Origin: Lysobacter sp. yr284
GTDB taxonomy: Bacteria > Pseudomonadota > Gammaproteobacteria > Xanthomonadales > Xanthomonadaceae
Assembly: GCF_900107375.1 (NCBI RefSeq)
Contig: NZ_FNPT01000021.1
Span: forward strand, 7,501 to 71,500
DNA: 64,000 nt
Reading direction: 5' to 3'
Shown here: one piece after another, positions 17,540-26,271 of the stretch
How the letters are laid out: each line of letters opens with the position of its first letter
Numbering within the stretch: position 1 is the first letter of the stretch
Made by a program: the position numbers and the translations under genes
The notes under the pieces: generated by a model
The model's database searches: none
What the model saw: the letters and a program-made list of their open reading frames with translations, nothing else
What the model was told of the DNA's origin: nothing

Positions 17540-18418
17540 TCAGGCCGCGTCGCTTTCCGCCTGGGCGCGGGCGCGCTTGAGCGCGATCAGCGCCGAGGTG
17601 TCGGCTTCGCCGTAGCCGCGTTCGATCAGTTCGGCGTAGTCGGCCGCGGCCTGGTCGAGGGTGGCGGTGCGGATGCCGGTGTCGCGGGCGATGCCCTGGA
17701 CGATGCGCAGGTCCTTGAGCATGTGCTGGCACTTGAAGCCGGGCGCGAACTCGTCGCGCAGCATGGTCGCGCCGCGCTTGTCGAGGAACCAGTTGCTGGC
17801 CGCGCCGGCCATCAGCGTCGGCAGCAGCTTGTCCGCGTCCAGGCCGAGCTTCTCGCCCAGCGCCAGGCCTTCGCACACCGCCTCGTTGATGCCGGCCACC
17901 AGCACCTGGTTGATCGCCTTGGTCGCCTGACCGGCGCCGGTGCCGCCCATGTGGGTGATGCGCGCGGCGTAGCTGTCGACGATCGCGTGCACGCGCTCGA
18001 GCTGGGCCGCGTCGCCGCCGACCATGATCGACAGCTTGCCGTTGCGCGCGCCTTCCACGCCGCCGGATACCGGCGCATCGAGGAAGCCGATGTCGTGCAC
18101 GCCCAGCGTCGCCGCGGCGCGGCGCGCGGTCTCGACCGAGACGGTCGAGTGGTCGACCACGATCGCGCCCGGCTTGAGCACCTCGGCCAGCGCGGCCACG
18201 TTCTCCAGCACGTCCGCATCGAGCGACACGCACAGGATCACCACGTCGCAATCGGCGAAGTTCGCCGCCGACCGCGCCGCGCGCACGCCCAGTTCCGACG
18301 CCAGCGCGTCGGCCTTGGCCTGGGTCCGGTTGCCGACCGCGGTCAGCCCCCCCGTGGCATGTATGTAGCGCGCCATCGGCGCGCCCATCGCTCCCAGACC
18401 GATCACCCCTGCTTTCAT
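17540..18418 (-). CDS. NAD(P)-dependent 3-hydroxyisobutyrate dehydrogenase-family oxidoreductase
   Basis: Beta-hydroxyacid dehydrogenase of the 3-HIBDH/GarR/GLYR family; exact substrate unknown. The 292-aa chain begins MKAGVIGLGAMGAPMARYIH, a Rossmann GxGxMG motif. The substrate loop DAPVSGGVEGARNGKLSIMV follows, then catalytic-helix GTGAGQATKAINQVLVAG with the conserved Lys/Asn. The start at ATG 18418 fits the Rossmann motif. Stand-alone gene, with no pathway neighbours to fix the substrate. Confidence 0.85.
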   Translation of the reverse strand: MKAGVIGLGAMGAPMARYIHATGGLTAVGNRTQAKADALASELGVRAARSAANFADCDVVILCVSLDADVLENVAALAEVLKPGAIVVDHSTVSVETARRAAATLGVHDIGFLDAPVSGGVEGARNGKLSIMVGGDAAQLERVHAIVDSYAARITHMGGTGAGQATKAINQVLVAGINEAVCEGLALGEKLGLDADKLLPTLMAGAASNWFLDKRGATMLRDEFAPGFKCQHMLKDLRIVQGIARDTGIRTATLDQAAADYAELIERGYGEADTSALIALKRARAQAESDAA

Positions 18419-18678
18419 TTCGAACCTTCTGCCCGTCCGGGCGCTGATTGTTGCCAAACCATGATGCGGCATCGCCGCGTTCCGCGCTCGGTCCGCCGTC
18501 GCGGCCCGGCGCTCGCACCCGACCGGGCCGAGGCCGGCGGCGCGTCGGGGACATCCCGCTCCCGGCCGCCGCCCACGGCGGCCGCCGGCGTCGTTGAACA
18601 GTCCATCGCCGGCGCCGGGCGCCCGAAGCGCGGCGGCGCCGGCGCCGGGCGGCGCCCGCCGGGCGCCTCAACCCCGAT

Positions 18679-18933
18679 TCAGGCCGCCTGCCACTCGTAC
18701 ACGTCGACCCGCGAGGACCCGGTCAGGTGCAGCGGATCGCCGAAGGCCAGCACCCGCGCCTCTTCCAGGTCGACCGCGCGCAGGACGTAGGCGCCGCCGG
18801 TCTTGTCGCCGAAGCCGCCGGACAGCTCCAGCCGCGCCTGCGCGCGCAGGCCGTCGAGGAACTCGCGGTGCGGGCCGATCTGCTCGGTGTCGAACTGCGG
18901 CAGGCGCATGACCATCACCAGGTAGCGATTCAT
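18679..18933 (-). CDS. YCII-related protein
   Basis: An 84-aa protein (MNRYLVMVMRLPQFD...EFLDGLRAQ...GSSRVDVYEW). It matches the YCII fold pattern, with a conserved His in IGPHREFLDGL and an Asp/Gly-rich GGFGDKTGGAYVL segment. It lies 9 bp behind speA on the same strand and is probably cotranscribed. Biochemical role unknown. Confidence 0.75.
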   Translation of the reverse strand: MNRYLVMVMRLPQFDTEQIGPHREFLDGLRAQARLELSGGFGDKTGGAYVLRAVDLEEARVLAFGDPLHLTGSSRVDVYEWQAA

Positions 18934-18942
18934 CGCGCCTCC

Positions 18943-20832
18943 TCAGGCCAGCGGGGTGTCGTCGAGATAGGTGTAGCCGGTCAGGCCGGTCTCCAGCGCC
19001 GCTTCCAGGCGCGCGGCCTCCTGCGCCGGCAGGCCCGCGGCCTCGACCTTGGCGCGATAGGTCGCGCGCAGCTCGGACAGCTTGTAGCCCACGTAGTCGA
19101 GCATGACGTCGGTGGTGTCGCCGCGGCGCTGCTGGGCGAAGCGGTAGCCGTCGCCGTCGGCGCGCACTTCCACCGCGTCGGTGTCGCCGAACAGGTTGTG
19201 GATGTCGCCGAGGATTTCCTGGTACGCACCGACCAGGAAGAACCCGAGCCGGTAGCTCTCGCCGGGCTTGAGCGCATGCAGCGGCAGCGAGCTGTCCAGG
19301 CCTTCGTTCTCGACGTAGGTGTCGATCTTGCCGTCCGAATCGCAGGTCAGGTCGGCGATCACGCCGCGCCGTTGCGGCTTCTCGTCCAGCCGCTCGATCG
19401 GCGCGATCGGGAACACCTGGTCGATCGCCCACACGTCGGGCATCGACTCGAACACGCTGAAATTGACGAAGTACTTGTCGACCAGGCGCTCGTTGAGCTC
19501 GTCGAGCAGGTCGCGGTGGCTCTTCTCGCCGACGTCCAGGCGCGCGCGCACGGCGTGGGCGATCGCGTAGAACAGGTCGTCGATGCGCGCGCGGTGGGTC
19601 AGGTCGATCTGGCCCAGCGCGTACAGCGACAGGCCTTCGCCGTGGTGGTGCTGGGCTTCGTGGAACAGCTCCACCGCCGGGCGCTGGCCGAGTTCGTCGT
19701 GGATCTCGCGCAGGTGGCGGATCACCGCCGGCTCGTCCTCGTGCGCGGGCGGCACCCGGCCTTCGGGCGCCTCCTCGATCTCCGACACGTTGGCGACCAG
19801 CACCGCGTGGTGCGCGGTCATCGCGCGGCCGCACTCGGTGACCACGCGCGGCGGCGGCAGCCCGTATTCCTGGCAGGCCTCGGCCAGCGGCTGGACGATG
19901 TTCGACGCGTACTGGTTGACGCCGTAGTTGATCGAGCAATAGCTGCGCGAACGGGTGCCTTCGTAGTCGATGCCCAGGCCGCCGCCGACGTCCATGTAGC
20001 GCACCTTGGCGCCGAGCTTGGACAGTTCGACGAAGTAGCGCGTGGCCTCGCGCATGCCGTTGGCGATGTCGCGCACGTTGGAGATCTGCGAGCCCATGTG
20101 GAAGTGCAGCAGGCCCAGGCAATCCTGCAGGCCGTTGTCGCGCAGCTGCTTCCACAGGTCCAGCACCTGGCGCGGGCTGAGCCCGAACTTGGCCTTGTCG
20201 CCGCCGCTGTTCTGCCACTTGCCGGCGCCCAGCGAGGCCAGACGCATGCGCACGCCCAGGCCCGGCTTGACGTCGAGGGCCTTGGCCTCCTCGAACACCA
20301 GCGCAAGCTCGGACGGCTTTTCGACCACGATGTAGGTCTCCATGCCGAGCTTGCGGCCGATCAGGGCCAGGCGGATGTACTCGCGGTCCTTGTAGCCGTT
20401 GCACACGATCAGCCCGCCGGGCCGGCTCAGCGCCAGCACCGCCATCAGCTCGGGCTTGCTGCCGGCTTCCAGGCCGAAGCCCTCGCCCGCGTGCGAGGCC
20501 AGCGTGCCGGCCACGCCCTGGTGCTGGTTGACCTTGATCGGATAGACCGCGGTGTAGCCGCCGGCGTAGTCCCAGTCCTTCATCGCCTGGTCGAACGCGC
20601 CCTGCAGCTTGCCCAGGCGGTCGCCGAGGATGTCGGGGAAGCGCACCAGCAGCGGCAGCTTGGCGCCGGCCTCGCGCGCGGCGTCGACCACCTCGGGCAG
20701 CGGCACGGTCGGGCCGCGCTCGCCGCGCGGCTTGACCACGATCCGGCCGGCGCCGTCGATGTCGAAGTAACCTTCGGACCAATGCGGGATCGAATAGGTC
20801 TTGCGGGCCTGATCGAGCGACCAGTCGGACAT
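18943..20832 (-). CDS. speA: Biosynthetic arginine decarboxylase
   Basis: PLP enzyme converting arginine to agmatine, the first step of polyamine synthesis. The 629-aa fold-III protein starts MSDWSLDQARKTYSIPHWSE. It has the PLP lysine in TAVYPIKVNQHQG, LGLLHFHMGSQISNVRDI, the glycine loop YMDVGGGLGIDYEG and the C-terminal PLP/substrate segment CDSDGKIDTYVENEG. Start 20832 was chosen over an upstream ATG because the family begins there. Divergent from speE across a 302-bp intergenic region, so the two polyamine genes could share regulation. Confidence 0.95.
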   Translation of the reverse strand: MSDWSLDQARKTYSIPHWSEGYFDIDGAGRIVVKPRGERGPTVPLPEVVDAAREAGAKLPLLVRFPDILGDRLGKLQGAFDQAMKDWDYAGGYTAVYPIKVNQHQGVAGTLASHAGEGFGLEAGSKPELMAVLALSRPGGLIVCNGYKDREYIRLALIGRKLGMETYIVVEKPSELALVFEEAKALDVKPGLGVRMRLASLGAGKWQNSGGDKAKFGLSPRQVLDLWKQLRDNGLQDCLGLLHFHMGSQISNVRDIANGMREATRYFVELSKLGAKVRYMDVGGGLGIDYEGTRSRSYCSINYGVNQYASNIVQPLAEACQEYGLPPPRVVTECGRAMTAHHAVLVANVSEIEEAPEGRVPPAHEDEPAVIRHLREIHDELGQRPAVELFHEAQHHHGEGLSLYALGQIDLTHRARIDDLFYAIAHAVRARLDVGEKSHRDLLDELNERLVDKYFVNFSVFESMPDVWAIDQVFPIAPIERLDEKPQRRGVIADLTCDSDGKIDTYVENEGLDSSLPLHALKPGESYRLGFFLVGAYQEILGDIHNLFGDTDAVEVRADGDGYRFAQQRRGDTTDVMLDYVGYKLSELRATYRAKVEAAGLPAQEAARLEAALETGLTGYTYLDDTPLA

Positions 20833-21023
20833 CGGCGCGTTACCGTGGAAAACGTGGGGAAGGCGCATTCTACAGGCCGCGTCCTTCCGGGGGACCGTCC
20901 GCGCCGCGCGCGAACGGCCGGATCGGCAAAATCGCGGCGCCCGGCCCGCCGCGGCGGCGCCCCCGCGGCCGTCGCCCGGCGCCGCCGGCCCGGCCCGCGC
21001 GACGTACGTTCATACCGGTCCGC

Positions 21024-21029
21024 TACAAT
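21024..21029 (+). promoter_or_regulatory. Possible -10 element for speE
   Basis: TACAAT lies about 105 bases before the speE ATG in the speA/speE divergent region. The -35 position is not convincing. The rest of the 20833-21134 stretch is very GC-rich with no gene. Confidence 0.3.
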
Positions 21030-21134
21030 CCGCGCCCCAAGCCCGGCGCCGCCCGGGCGCCGCCGGCCGGGCCCGCCCGCGCCGTCCCGATCAGGCTGGC
21101 CGCACCAGCAATCGTCCGACCCAGGAGCACGCGC

Positions 21135-21986
21135 ATGACCAACGAAGCCCAGTGGCACTACGAGAACTTCGAGCCGACCGGCTCGTCCATCGGCTATCGC
21201 ATCACCCGCAAGCTCGACGAGGTGCAGTCGCCGTTCCAGAAGATCGAGATCTTCGAGACCACCGACTGGGGCAACCTGATGCTGATCGACGGCGCGGTCA
21301 TGCTGACCACGCGCGACAACTTCCTCTACCACGAGATGATGTCGCACCCGGCGCTGTTCACCCACGCCGCGCCCAAGAACGTGGTCATCATCGGCGGCGG
21401 CGACTGCGGCACCCTGCGCGAGGTGCTCAAGCACCCCGGCGTCGAGGAAGCCGTGCAGTGCGACATCGACGAGCAGGTCACGCGCATGGCCGAGAAGTGG
21501 TTCCCGGAACTGTGCGACAGCAACGGCGACCAGCGCGCGCAGCTGCTGTTCGACGACGGCATCGCCTACATGGCCAACCGCCCGGCCGGCAGCGTCGACC
21601 TCATCATCGTCGACTCCACCGACCCGGTCGGCCCGGCCGAGGGCCTGTTCAACAAGGCCTTCTACGACAGCTGCTTCCGCGCCCTGCGCGAGGACGGCAT
21701 CCTGGTCCAGCAGTCCGAATCGCCGCTGATGCTGCTCAAGCTGATCCAGGAAATGCGCACCGAGATGGGCAAGGCGGGTTTCAATACCTTCAAGACCCTG
21801 CCGTTCCCGCAGCCGTGCTACCCGACCGGCTGGTGGAGCTGCACCCTGGCGCGCAAGGCCGGCGGTTTCGACTTCCGCCAGGACGACGCCCAGGCCAAGG
21901 CCTTCGCGACCAAGTACTACAACGCCGGCATCCACCACGGCGCGCTGTCGACGCCGGCGTTCGTGGCGCAGGCGTTGGGCGAGTAA
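21135..21986 (+). CDS. speE: Spermidine synthase
   Basis: Transfers aminopropyl from decarboxylated SAM to putrescine. The 283-aa protein shows QKIEIFETTDWGNLMLIDG, NVVIIGGGDCGTLREVLKH (SAM site), the catalytic LIIVDSTDPVGPAEGLF and PCYPTGWWSCTLA. Preceded by a CCAGGAGCACGCGC leader, giving an RBS AGGAG 9 bases before ATG. It pairs functionally with divergent speA. Confidence 0.95.
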   Translation: MTNEAQWHYENFEPTGSSIGYRITRKLDEVQSPFQKIEIFETTDWGNLMLIDGAVMLTTRDNFLYHEMMSHPALFTHAAPKNVVIIGGGDCGTLREVLKHPGVEEAVQCDIDEQVTRMAEKWFPELCDSNGDQRAQLLFDDGIAYMANRPAGSVDLIIVDSTDPVGPAEGLFNKAFYDSCFRALREDGILVQQSESPLMLLKLIQEMRTEMGKAGFNTFKTLPFPQPCYPTGWWSCTLARKAGGFDFRQDDAQAKAFATKYYNAGIHHGALSTPAFVAQALGE

Positions 21987-22007
21987 ATCGCCCGCGGGTT
22001 ACGCAAC

Positions 22008-22032
22008 GAAAAAGCCCCGCACTCGCGGGGCT
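22008..22032 (-). terminator. Terminator for the metalloprotease transcript
   Basis: On the minus strand, AGCCCCGC-GAGT-GCGGGGCT is followed by TTTTTCG. It lies between convergent speE and the metalloprotease gene. Confidence 0.7.
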
Positions 22033-22046
22033 GTACGTAGTACGAC

Positions 22047-22135
22047 TGTAGGAGCGGCGCGAGCCGCGACCGCGACATCGCGCTTACGACGCAAACGGCT
22101 GCAACGCGGTCGCAGCTTGCGCAGCTCCTACAGGG
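22047..22135. repeat. Inverted REP pair
   Basis: TGTAGGAGCGGCGCGAGCCG on the left and the inverted arm CAGCTTGCGCAGCTCCTACA on the right, about 50 bp apart. Confidence 0.75.
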
Positions 22136-22191
22136 AGCTTGCCGCACACGCTTGCGATCCGGAGCCCGGCGGGCTCCGGGCCGCAAGCCGA

Positions 22192-23475
22192 TCAGCGGAA
22201 CGCCGCCATCGCCGCCGCGCGCTCGCGCATGACCCGCTCGTTGTTGCGAGTGCTGGTGCCCAGCGGCCGGCTCACGCCGCCGGACACGTAGCTCTGGTCG
22301 GTCGTGGAGAAGTAGCCGATGCGCGGCTGCGGGTTCGAGTTCACCGCCATGATCGTGCGGAAGTTGCCGCTCGAATTGACGTAGCCGTGGCCGTACGAGA
22401 ACGGCGTGGTGTTGGGGTCGTTGTCGTGGCGGGCGCCGAACAGGTGCGCCGCCTCGTGCACGAAGGTGAAGGTGCTGCACGAGTGGTTCTGGACGAAAAA
22501 GCCGTTGGCCGCGCTCGCGCCGATCGCCGCGGCCTGGCCGCACAGCAGGCCGCCGCTGCTGGTCTTCAGGCCGTCGCGGACCACCAGGGTCACCAGGTCG
22601 GCGGCGGTGCTGTCGCGCTCGGTGGTGGAATAAGCGTCGTACCAGCCGTCGCTGGTGCCCTTGATGCGCGAGACCAGCGTGTCGGAAATATCGGTCGCCT
22701 GCCCCTGGCTGGCGAAGCGCACGCCGGCGCTCTGGAAGCGCACCGCCAACGCGTTGTTGGCGAACGCGGTGTTCGACTGGGCGATGAAGAACGCGGCGCG
22801 GTCGGTGGCCGAGTTCTCGCCGCCCAGTTCGCTGACCGCCTCCGGGGTGTAGACCTGCAGGATGCGCACCACCGGGTCGGCCAGCAGCGCCTTCGACGCG
22901 AGCGCGCCGACGCCGCCGTCGCGCTGCGGCGGCAGGTCGACCTGCGCCGGCGTGTCGTCGCCGCCTTCCAGGCTGGCCGGATCGCGCTTGACCAGATACT
23001 GCTGCGCGCCGTTCTCGGAGGTCAGCACTTCGTAGACCTCGCCCGTAGCCGTGGCGATCTGCCCGGTGACGCGGTTGCCGCGAACCACGAACAACGCCGT
23101 CGCCGGCGCCTGCGCGCCGAGCTTGAGCTGGCCGTTGGCCAGCAGCCGGTCGGCGCCCGACCACACCACGTCGCCGCCCTCGGTCCGATACGACTTGGCC
23201 AGGCGCATGTGCAGGCGCGCGCCTTCCGGCAGGCTCAGCGCCAGCTCGCGCTGGCCGTCGACCAGCAACTGGCGGTCGAGCGAGACCGCCGCGGCCCACT
23301 GCGCGCTCTTGCCGCGCAGCATGCCGTCGACGTGGGCCGGAACCGCGGCGGTCGCCGCGGCGCGCGACGGCTGGGCGCGGAACAGTTCCGGCGCGGCGGC
23401 CGACTGCGCGCCGGCGAGGTTCGCCGCAGCCGCGATCGCGCCGGCGATGGACGCTACCAGGATGGTCTTGTGCAT
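22192..23475 (-). CDS. Secreted reprolysin-like zinc metalloprotease
   Basis: Predicted exported protease of the metzincin group. The 427-aa precursor has a signal peptide (MHKTILVASIAGAIAAAANL, cleavage near AGA-QS), a propeptide of about 180 residues and a catalytic domain with HEAAHLFGARHDND, the HExxHxxGxxHD zinc site. A downstream TIMAVN segment gives the Met-turn. The start at ATG 23475 was chosen from the signal peptide; the longer frame upstream is not signal-like. Secreted proteases of this kind are typical of predatory Lysobacter. Confidence 0.88.
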   Translation of the reverse strand: MHKTILVASIAGAIAAAANLAGAQSAAAPELFRAQPSRAAATAAVPAHVDGMLRGKSAQWAAAVSLDRQLLVDGQRELALSLPEGARLHMRLAKSYRTEGGDVVWSGADRLLANGQLKLGAQAPATALFVVRGNRVTGQIATATGEVYEVLTSENGAQQYLVKRDPASLEGGDDTPAQVDLPPQRDGGVGALASKALLADPVVRILQVYTPEAVSELGGENSATDRAAFFIAQSNTAFANNALAVRFQSAGVRFASQGQATDISDTLVSRIKGTSDGWYDAYSTTERDSTAADLVTLVVRDGLKTSSGGLLCGQAAAIGASAANGFFVQNHSCSTFTFVHEAAHLFGARHDNDPNTTPFSYGHGYVNSSGNFRTIMAVNSNPQPRIGYFSTTDQSYVSGGVSRPLGTSTRNNERVMRERAAAMAAFR

Positions 23476-23786
23476 GTGGATCGTTCTCCGTCTGCGTTGC
23501 AACGATGAGTGGCTGAGGCGACCGCAGTCGCCCGGCGGGTCCATGGCTGCATCGCCGCTTGCCGGTCGCGACCACGCGACGGCAGGGGCGCGGTCGATCC
23601 ACCGCGAACGGAGCTGAGCTTAGGCACGCGGCGCGACGGCCGAATCGAGCGCGCAAGCGTCGCGTACGCGTCGAAACACGCGTCGCATCACATATTCACG
23701 GATTGAAACGACAATCGAGGGCCGGCGAGCGCGCGGGCCGAAAGCGCCGATGCATGCGGCAGGCATGCGTAGTGAAGCCGGCGAGC

Positions 23787-23815
23787 AAACGGCTCCGCCA
23801 CAGGCGGAGCCGTTT
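23787..23815. terminator. Bidirectional hairpin terminator downstream of the YeiH gene
   Basis: A perfect 13-bp stem AAACGGCTCCGCC with its reverse complement around an ACA loop. It ends the minus-strand YeiH-type gene. The rest of 23476-23879 shows no gene. Confidence 0.75.
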
Positions 23816-23879
23816 CGCGATACGCGTGCAGACGCCGCGCGAGTCCAGGCGCGACCTCGCGCCTGCGGCGTGCGTGCGC

Positions 23880-24977
23880 TCAGCCGAACAGCTTCGCCGC
23901 GCCGACGTTGAGCGCGTAGCCGCCGACGGTGAGCGTGGCGAACAGGATCGCCGCCAACAGCATCGGCTTGGCGCCGGCCTGGCGGATCGCGCCGATGTGG
24001 GTGCGCAGGCCCAGCGCGGCCATCGCCATCGCCAGCAGCACGGTATCGAGCTGGACGATCGCGGCCTTCCACGCCGCCGGCAGCAGGTGCAGCGAATTGA
24101 TCCCGCTGACCGCGACGAACAGCAGCGCGAACCACGGGATCACGATCTTCGACCGGGCCGCGCCCGCGCCGCCGCCCGCGCCCAGGCGCGAGGACAGGAT
24201 CAGCAGGAACGGCGCCAGCAGCATCACCCGCAGCATCTTCTCGATCACCGCCGCCGACGCGGCCTGCTCGCTGACCGCGCGCCCGGCGACGACGACTTGC
24301 GCCACCTCGTGGATGGTGGAGCCGGCGAACACGCCATAGGCGTGCTCGCTCAGGCCCAGGTACGGGTAGGCCCAGGGGTAGACGAACATGCCCAGGGTTC
24401 CGAACACCACCACCGTGGCCACCGCCACCGAGACCTTGTGCGCCTGGCCCTTGACCACCGGTTCGGTCGCCATCACCGCCGCCGCGCCGCAGATCGCGCT
24501 GCCGGCGCCGATCAGCATCGAGGTCTCGCGGTCGAGCTTCAACCAGCGCGTGCCGAGCCAGGTGCCCAGACTGAAGATGCCGGCGACCACGACGATGTCC
24601 ACCGCCAGCCCGGCCGCGCCGACGCCGGCGATCTCCTGGAAGGTCACCCGGAAGCCGTACAGCACGATGCCCGCGCGCAGCAGCATCGCCTTGCTGAAAT
24701 CCACGCCGCTGCCGACCTTGCCGGCGATGGACGGGAACACGGTATTGCCCGCGGCGATGCCGAGCACGATCGCCAGGGTCAGCGCGCTGAGCCCGGCCGC
24801 CTGCAGCGCCGGCAGCGCCGCCAGGGCCATGGCCGCGGCCGCGATCGCCGCCGCCAGCGCCAGCCCGGGCCAGAACCCCGGTTGCCGGTGCGCGCCTTGC
24901 GGGGCGGCGGGGACGGGCGAGGTCGGAGTCAGGGCGGCGGACACGGCGGCGTACTCGGTGTGGAAAGGCGGTGCCAC
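23880..24977 (-). CDS. YeiH-family membrane permease
   Basis: Putative sulfate exporter family protein (Cons_hypoth698) with about ten membrane helices; substrate unproven. The 365-aa chain carries the family motifs LRAGIVLYGFRVTFQEI, GAGSAICGAAAVMATEPVVK and GVFAGSTIHEVAQVVVAG. I chose the GTG at 24977 with GGGGCGGG upstream; an ATG at 25010 would leave only 34 bp to the divergent LysR gene. The pairing with a divergent LysR regulator is the usual yeiE-yeiH arrangement. Confidence 0.85.
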   Translation of the reverse strand: MAPPFHTEYAAVSAALTPTSPVPAAPQGAHRQPGFWPGLALAAAIAAAAMALAALPALQAAGLSALTLAIVLGIAAGNTVFPSIAGKVGSGVDFSKAMLLRAGIVLYGFRVTFQEIAGVGAAGLAVDIVVVAGIFSLGTWLGTRWLKLDRETSMLIGAGSAICGAAAVMATEPVVKGQAHKVSVAVATVVVFGTLGMFVYPWAYPYLGLSEHAYGVFAGSTIHEVAQVVVAGRAVSEQAASAAVIEKMLRVMLLAPFLLILSSRLGAGGGAGAARSKIVIPWFALLFVAVSGINSLHLLPAAWKAAIVQLDTVLLAMAMAALGLRTHIGAIRQAGAKPMLLAAILFATLTVGGYALNVGAAKLFG

Positions 24978-25025
24978 GGTAGGCCCGCCCCTTTTCGGAG
25001 TCCAATACATATAATTCAACGATCC

Positions 25026-25040
25026 ATGAGTTGAGCTCAT
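25026..25040. promoter_or_regulatory. Candidate LysR operator
   Basis: Inverted repeat ATGAG-TTGAG-CTCAT in the short divergent gap just before the LysR start, where autoregulatory LysR sites normally lie. Confidence 0.45.
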
Positions 25041-25044
25041 ACCC

Positions 25045-25956
25045 ATGAACCTGCACCTGCTGCGCGTGTTCCTGACCGTGGTCGAGCAGCAAGGCTTCTC
25101 GCGCGCGGCCGAAACCCTGTTCGTGAGCCAGTCGGCGGTGTCCAAGGCGGTGCGCGAACTGGAGAACCAGCTCGACCTGCCGCTGCTGGAGCGCACCGGC
25201 AGCGACGGCAAGGCGGTGCGCGGCGGCGTCCACGGCATCGCCCTGACCGACCACGGCCGCGCCGTGTTCGAACACGCCCGCGCGATCTTCGCCCTGGAGC
25301 GCATCGCCATGGAGGACGTGCGCGACCGGGTCGAACTGCGCCAGGGCCGCCTGCGCATCGGCGCCAGCACCACGGTGGCGGCCTACTGGCTGCCGCAGCA
25401 ACTGGGCCCGTTCGTGCGCGCGCATCCGCGGCTGACGACCGAGCTGGTGGTCGGCAACACTGAGGAAGTCAGCCGCGCGGTGATCGATTGCACGGTCGAC
25501 ATCGGCTATGTCGAGGGCAGCGTCGAGGACTCGCGCATCGCCGTCGCCCACTGGCGCGACGAACCGCTGCGGCTGGTCGCGCCGGCCGACAGCGCGCTCG
25601 GGCTGCGCCGGCGGCCGTCGATCGCCGAGCTGTCGCGCCAGACCTGGCTGCTGCGCGAACCCGGCTCGGGCACCCGCCAGGTCGCCCAGTCGCTGTTCGC
25701 CGCGCGCGGCATCGCGCCGGAGCGGACCATGGAGATCGGCAGCAGCGAGGCGATCGCCCGCGCGGTGGTGGCCGGCGTCGGCATCGCCCTGCTGCCGGCG
25801 ACCGTGGTCGCCGACCTGATCCTGATGCAGCGCGTGCGGCCGATCGCGCTGGGCGAAGACGAGACGCTGAGCCGCCCGCTGTACCGGCTGGAACTGGCCA
25901 ACCGCCCGCGCGCGCCGGCGCTGCAGGCGTTCCTGGAGTACGAACGCGAGCATTGA
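25045..25956 (+). CDS. LysR family transcriptional regulator
   Basis: Probable regulator of the divergent YeiH-type permease gene. The 303-aa protein has the N-terminal winged helix-turn-helix (FLTVVEQQGFSRAAETLFVS, then QSAVSKAVRELENQL) and a type-2 periplasmic-binding effector domain from about residue 95 (LRIGASTTVAAYWLP...). The sequence resembles YeiE-type regulators. The start at ATG 25045 is supported by the standard MNLHLLRVF opening. Confidence 0.88.
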   Translation: MNLHLLRVFLTVVEQQGFSRAAETLFVSQSAVSKAVRELENQLDLPLLERTGSDGKAVRGGVHGIALTDHGRAVFEHARAIFALERIAMEDVRDRVELRQGRLRIGASTTVAAYWLPQQLGPFVRAHPRLTTELVVGNTEEVSRAVIDCTVDIGYVEGSVEDSRIAVAHWRDEPLRLVAPADSALGLRRRPSIAELSRQTWLLREPGSGTRQVAQSLFAARGIAPERTMEIGSSEAIARAVVAGVGIALLPATVVADLILMQRVRPIALGEDETLSRPLYRLELANRPRAPALQAFLEYEREH

Positions 25957-25974
25957 CGCGGCGTGCCGGCCTGG

Positions 25975-26075
25975 CGGTGGGAGCGACTTCAGTCCCGATG
26001 CTTTTGTCCCGGCTCATCCGCAAGTCCCGCCGCATCTGAACGAAAAGCGTCGGGACTGAAGTCCCTCCTACAGCG
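25975..26075. repeat. Inverted repeat of a second REP class
   Basis: Left arm GGGAGCGACTTCAGTCCCGA and right arm GTCGGGACTGAAGTCCCTCC flank a 50-bp spacer. This is a different REP class from the 'GGAGCGGCGC' repeats. No gene is visible in 25957-26271. Confidence 0.75.
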
Positions 26076-26271
26076 GCGCCGCTGCGTTGGCGCGCATTCA
26101 TGGCATCGCACGGCCCTGCCGGCGTGCGCTTCGCCCTCGTCGCAAGCGTCGTTCGGCCTAGGCGCGGCCTCGCGCAAAGTCGCGGCCGCCGGGCCGAACG
26201 TCGCATGCCTCGCCCGCCCACGCCGCCTAGCGTGGCGACGCCGCACTCCGCGGCGCCGACCCTCCCCCGCC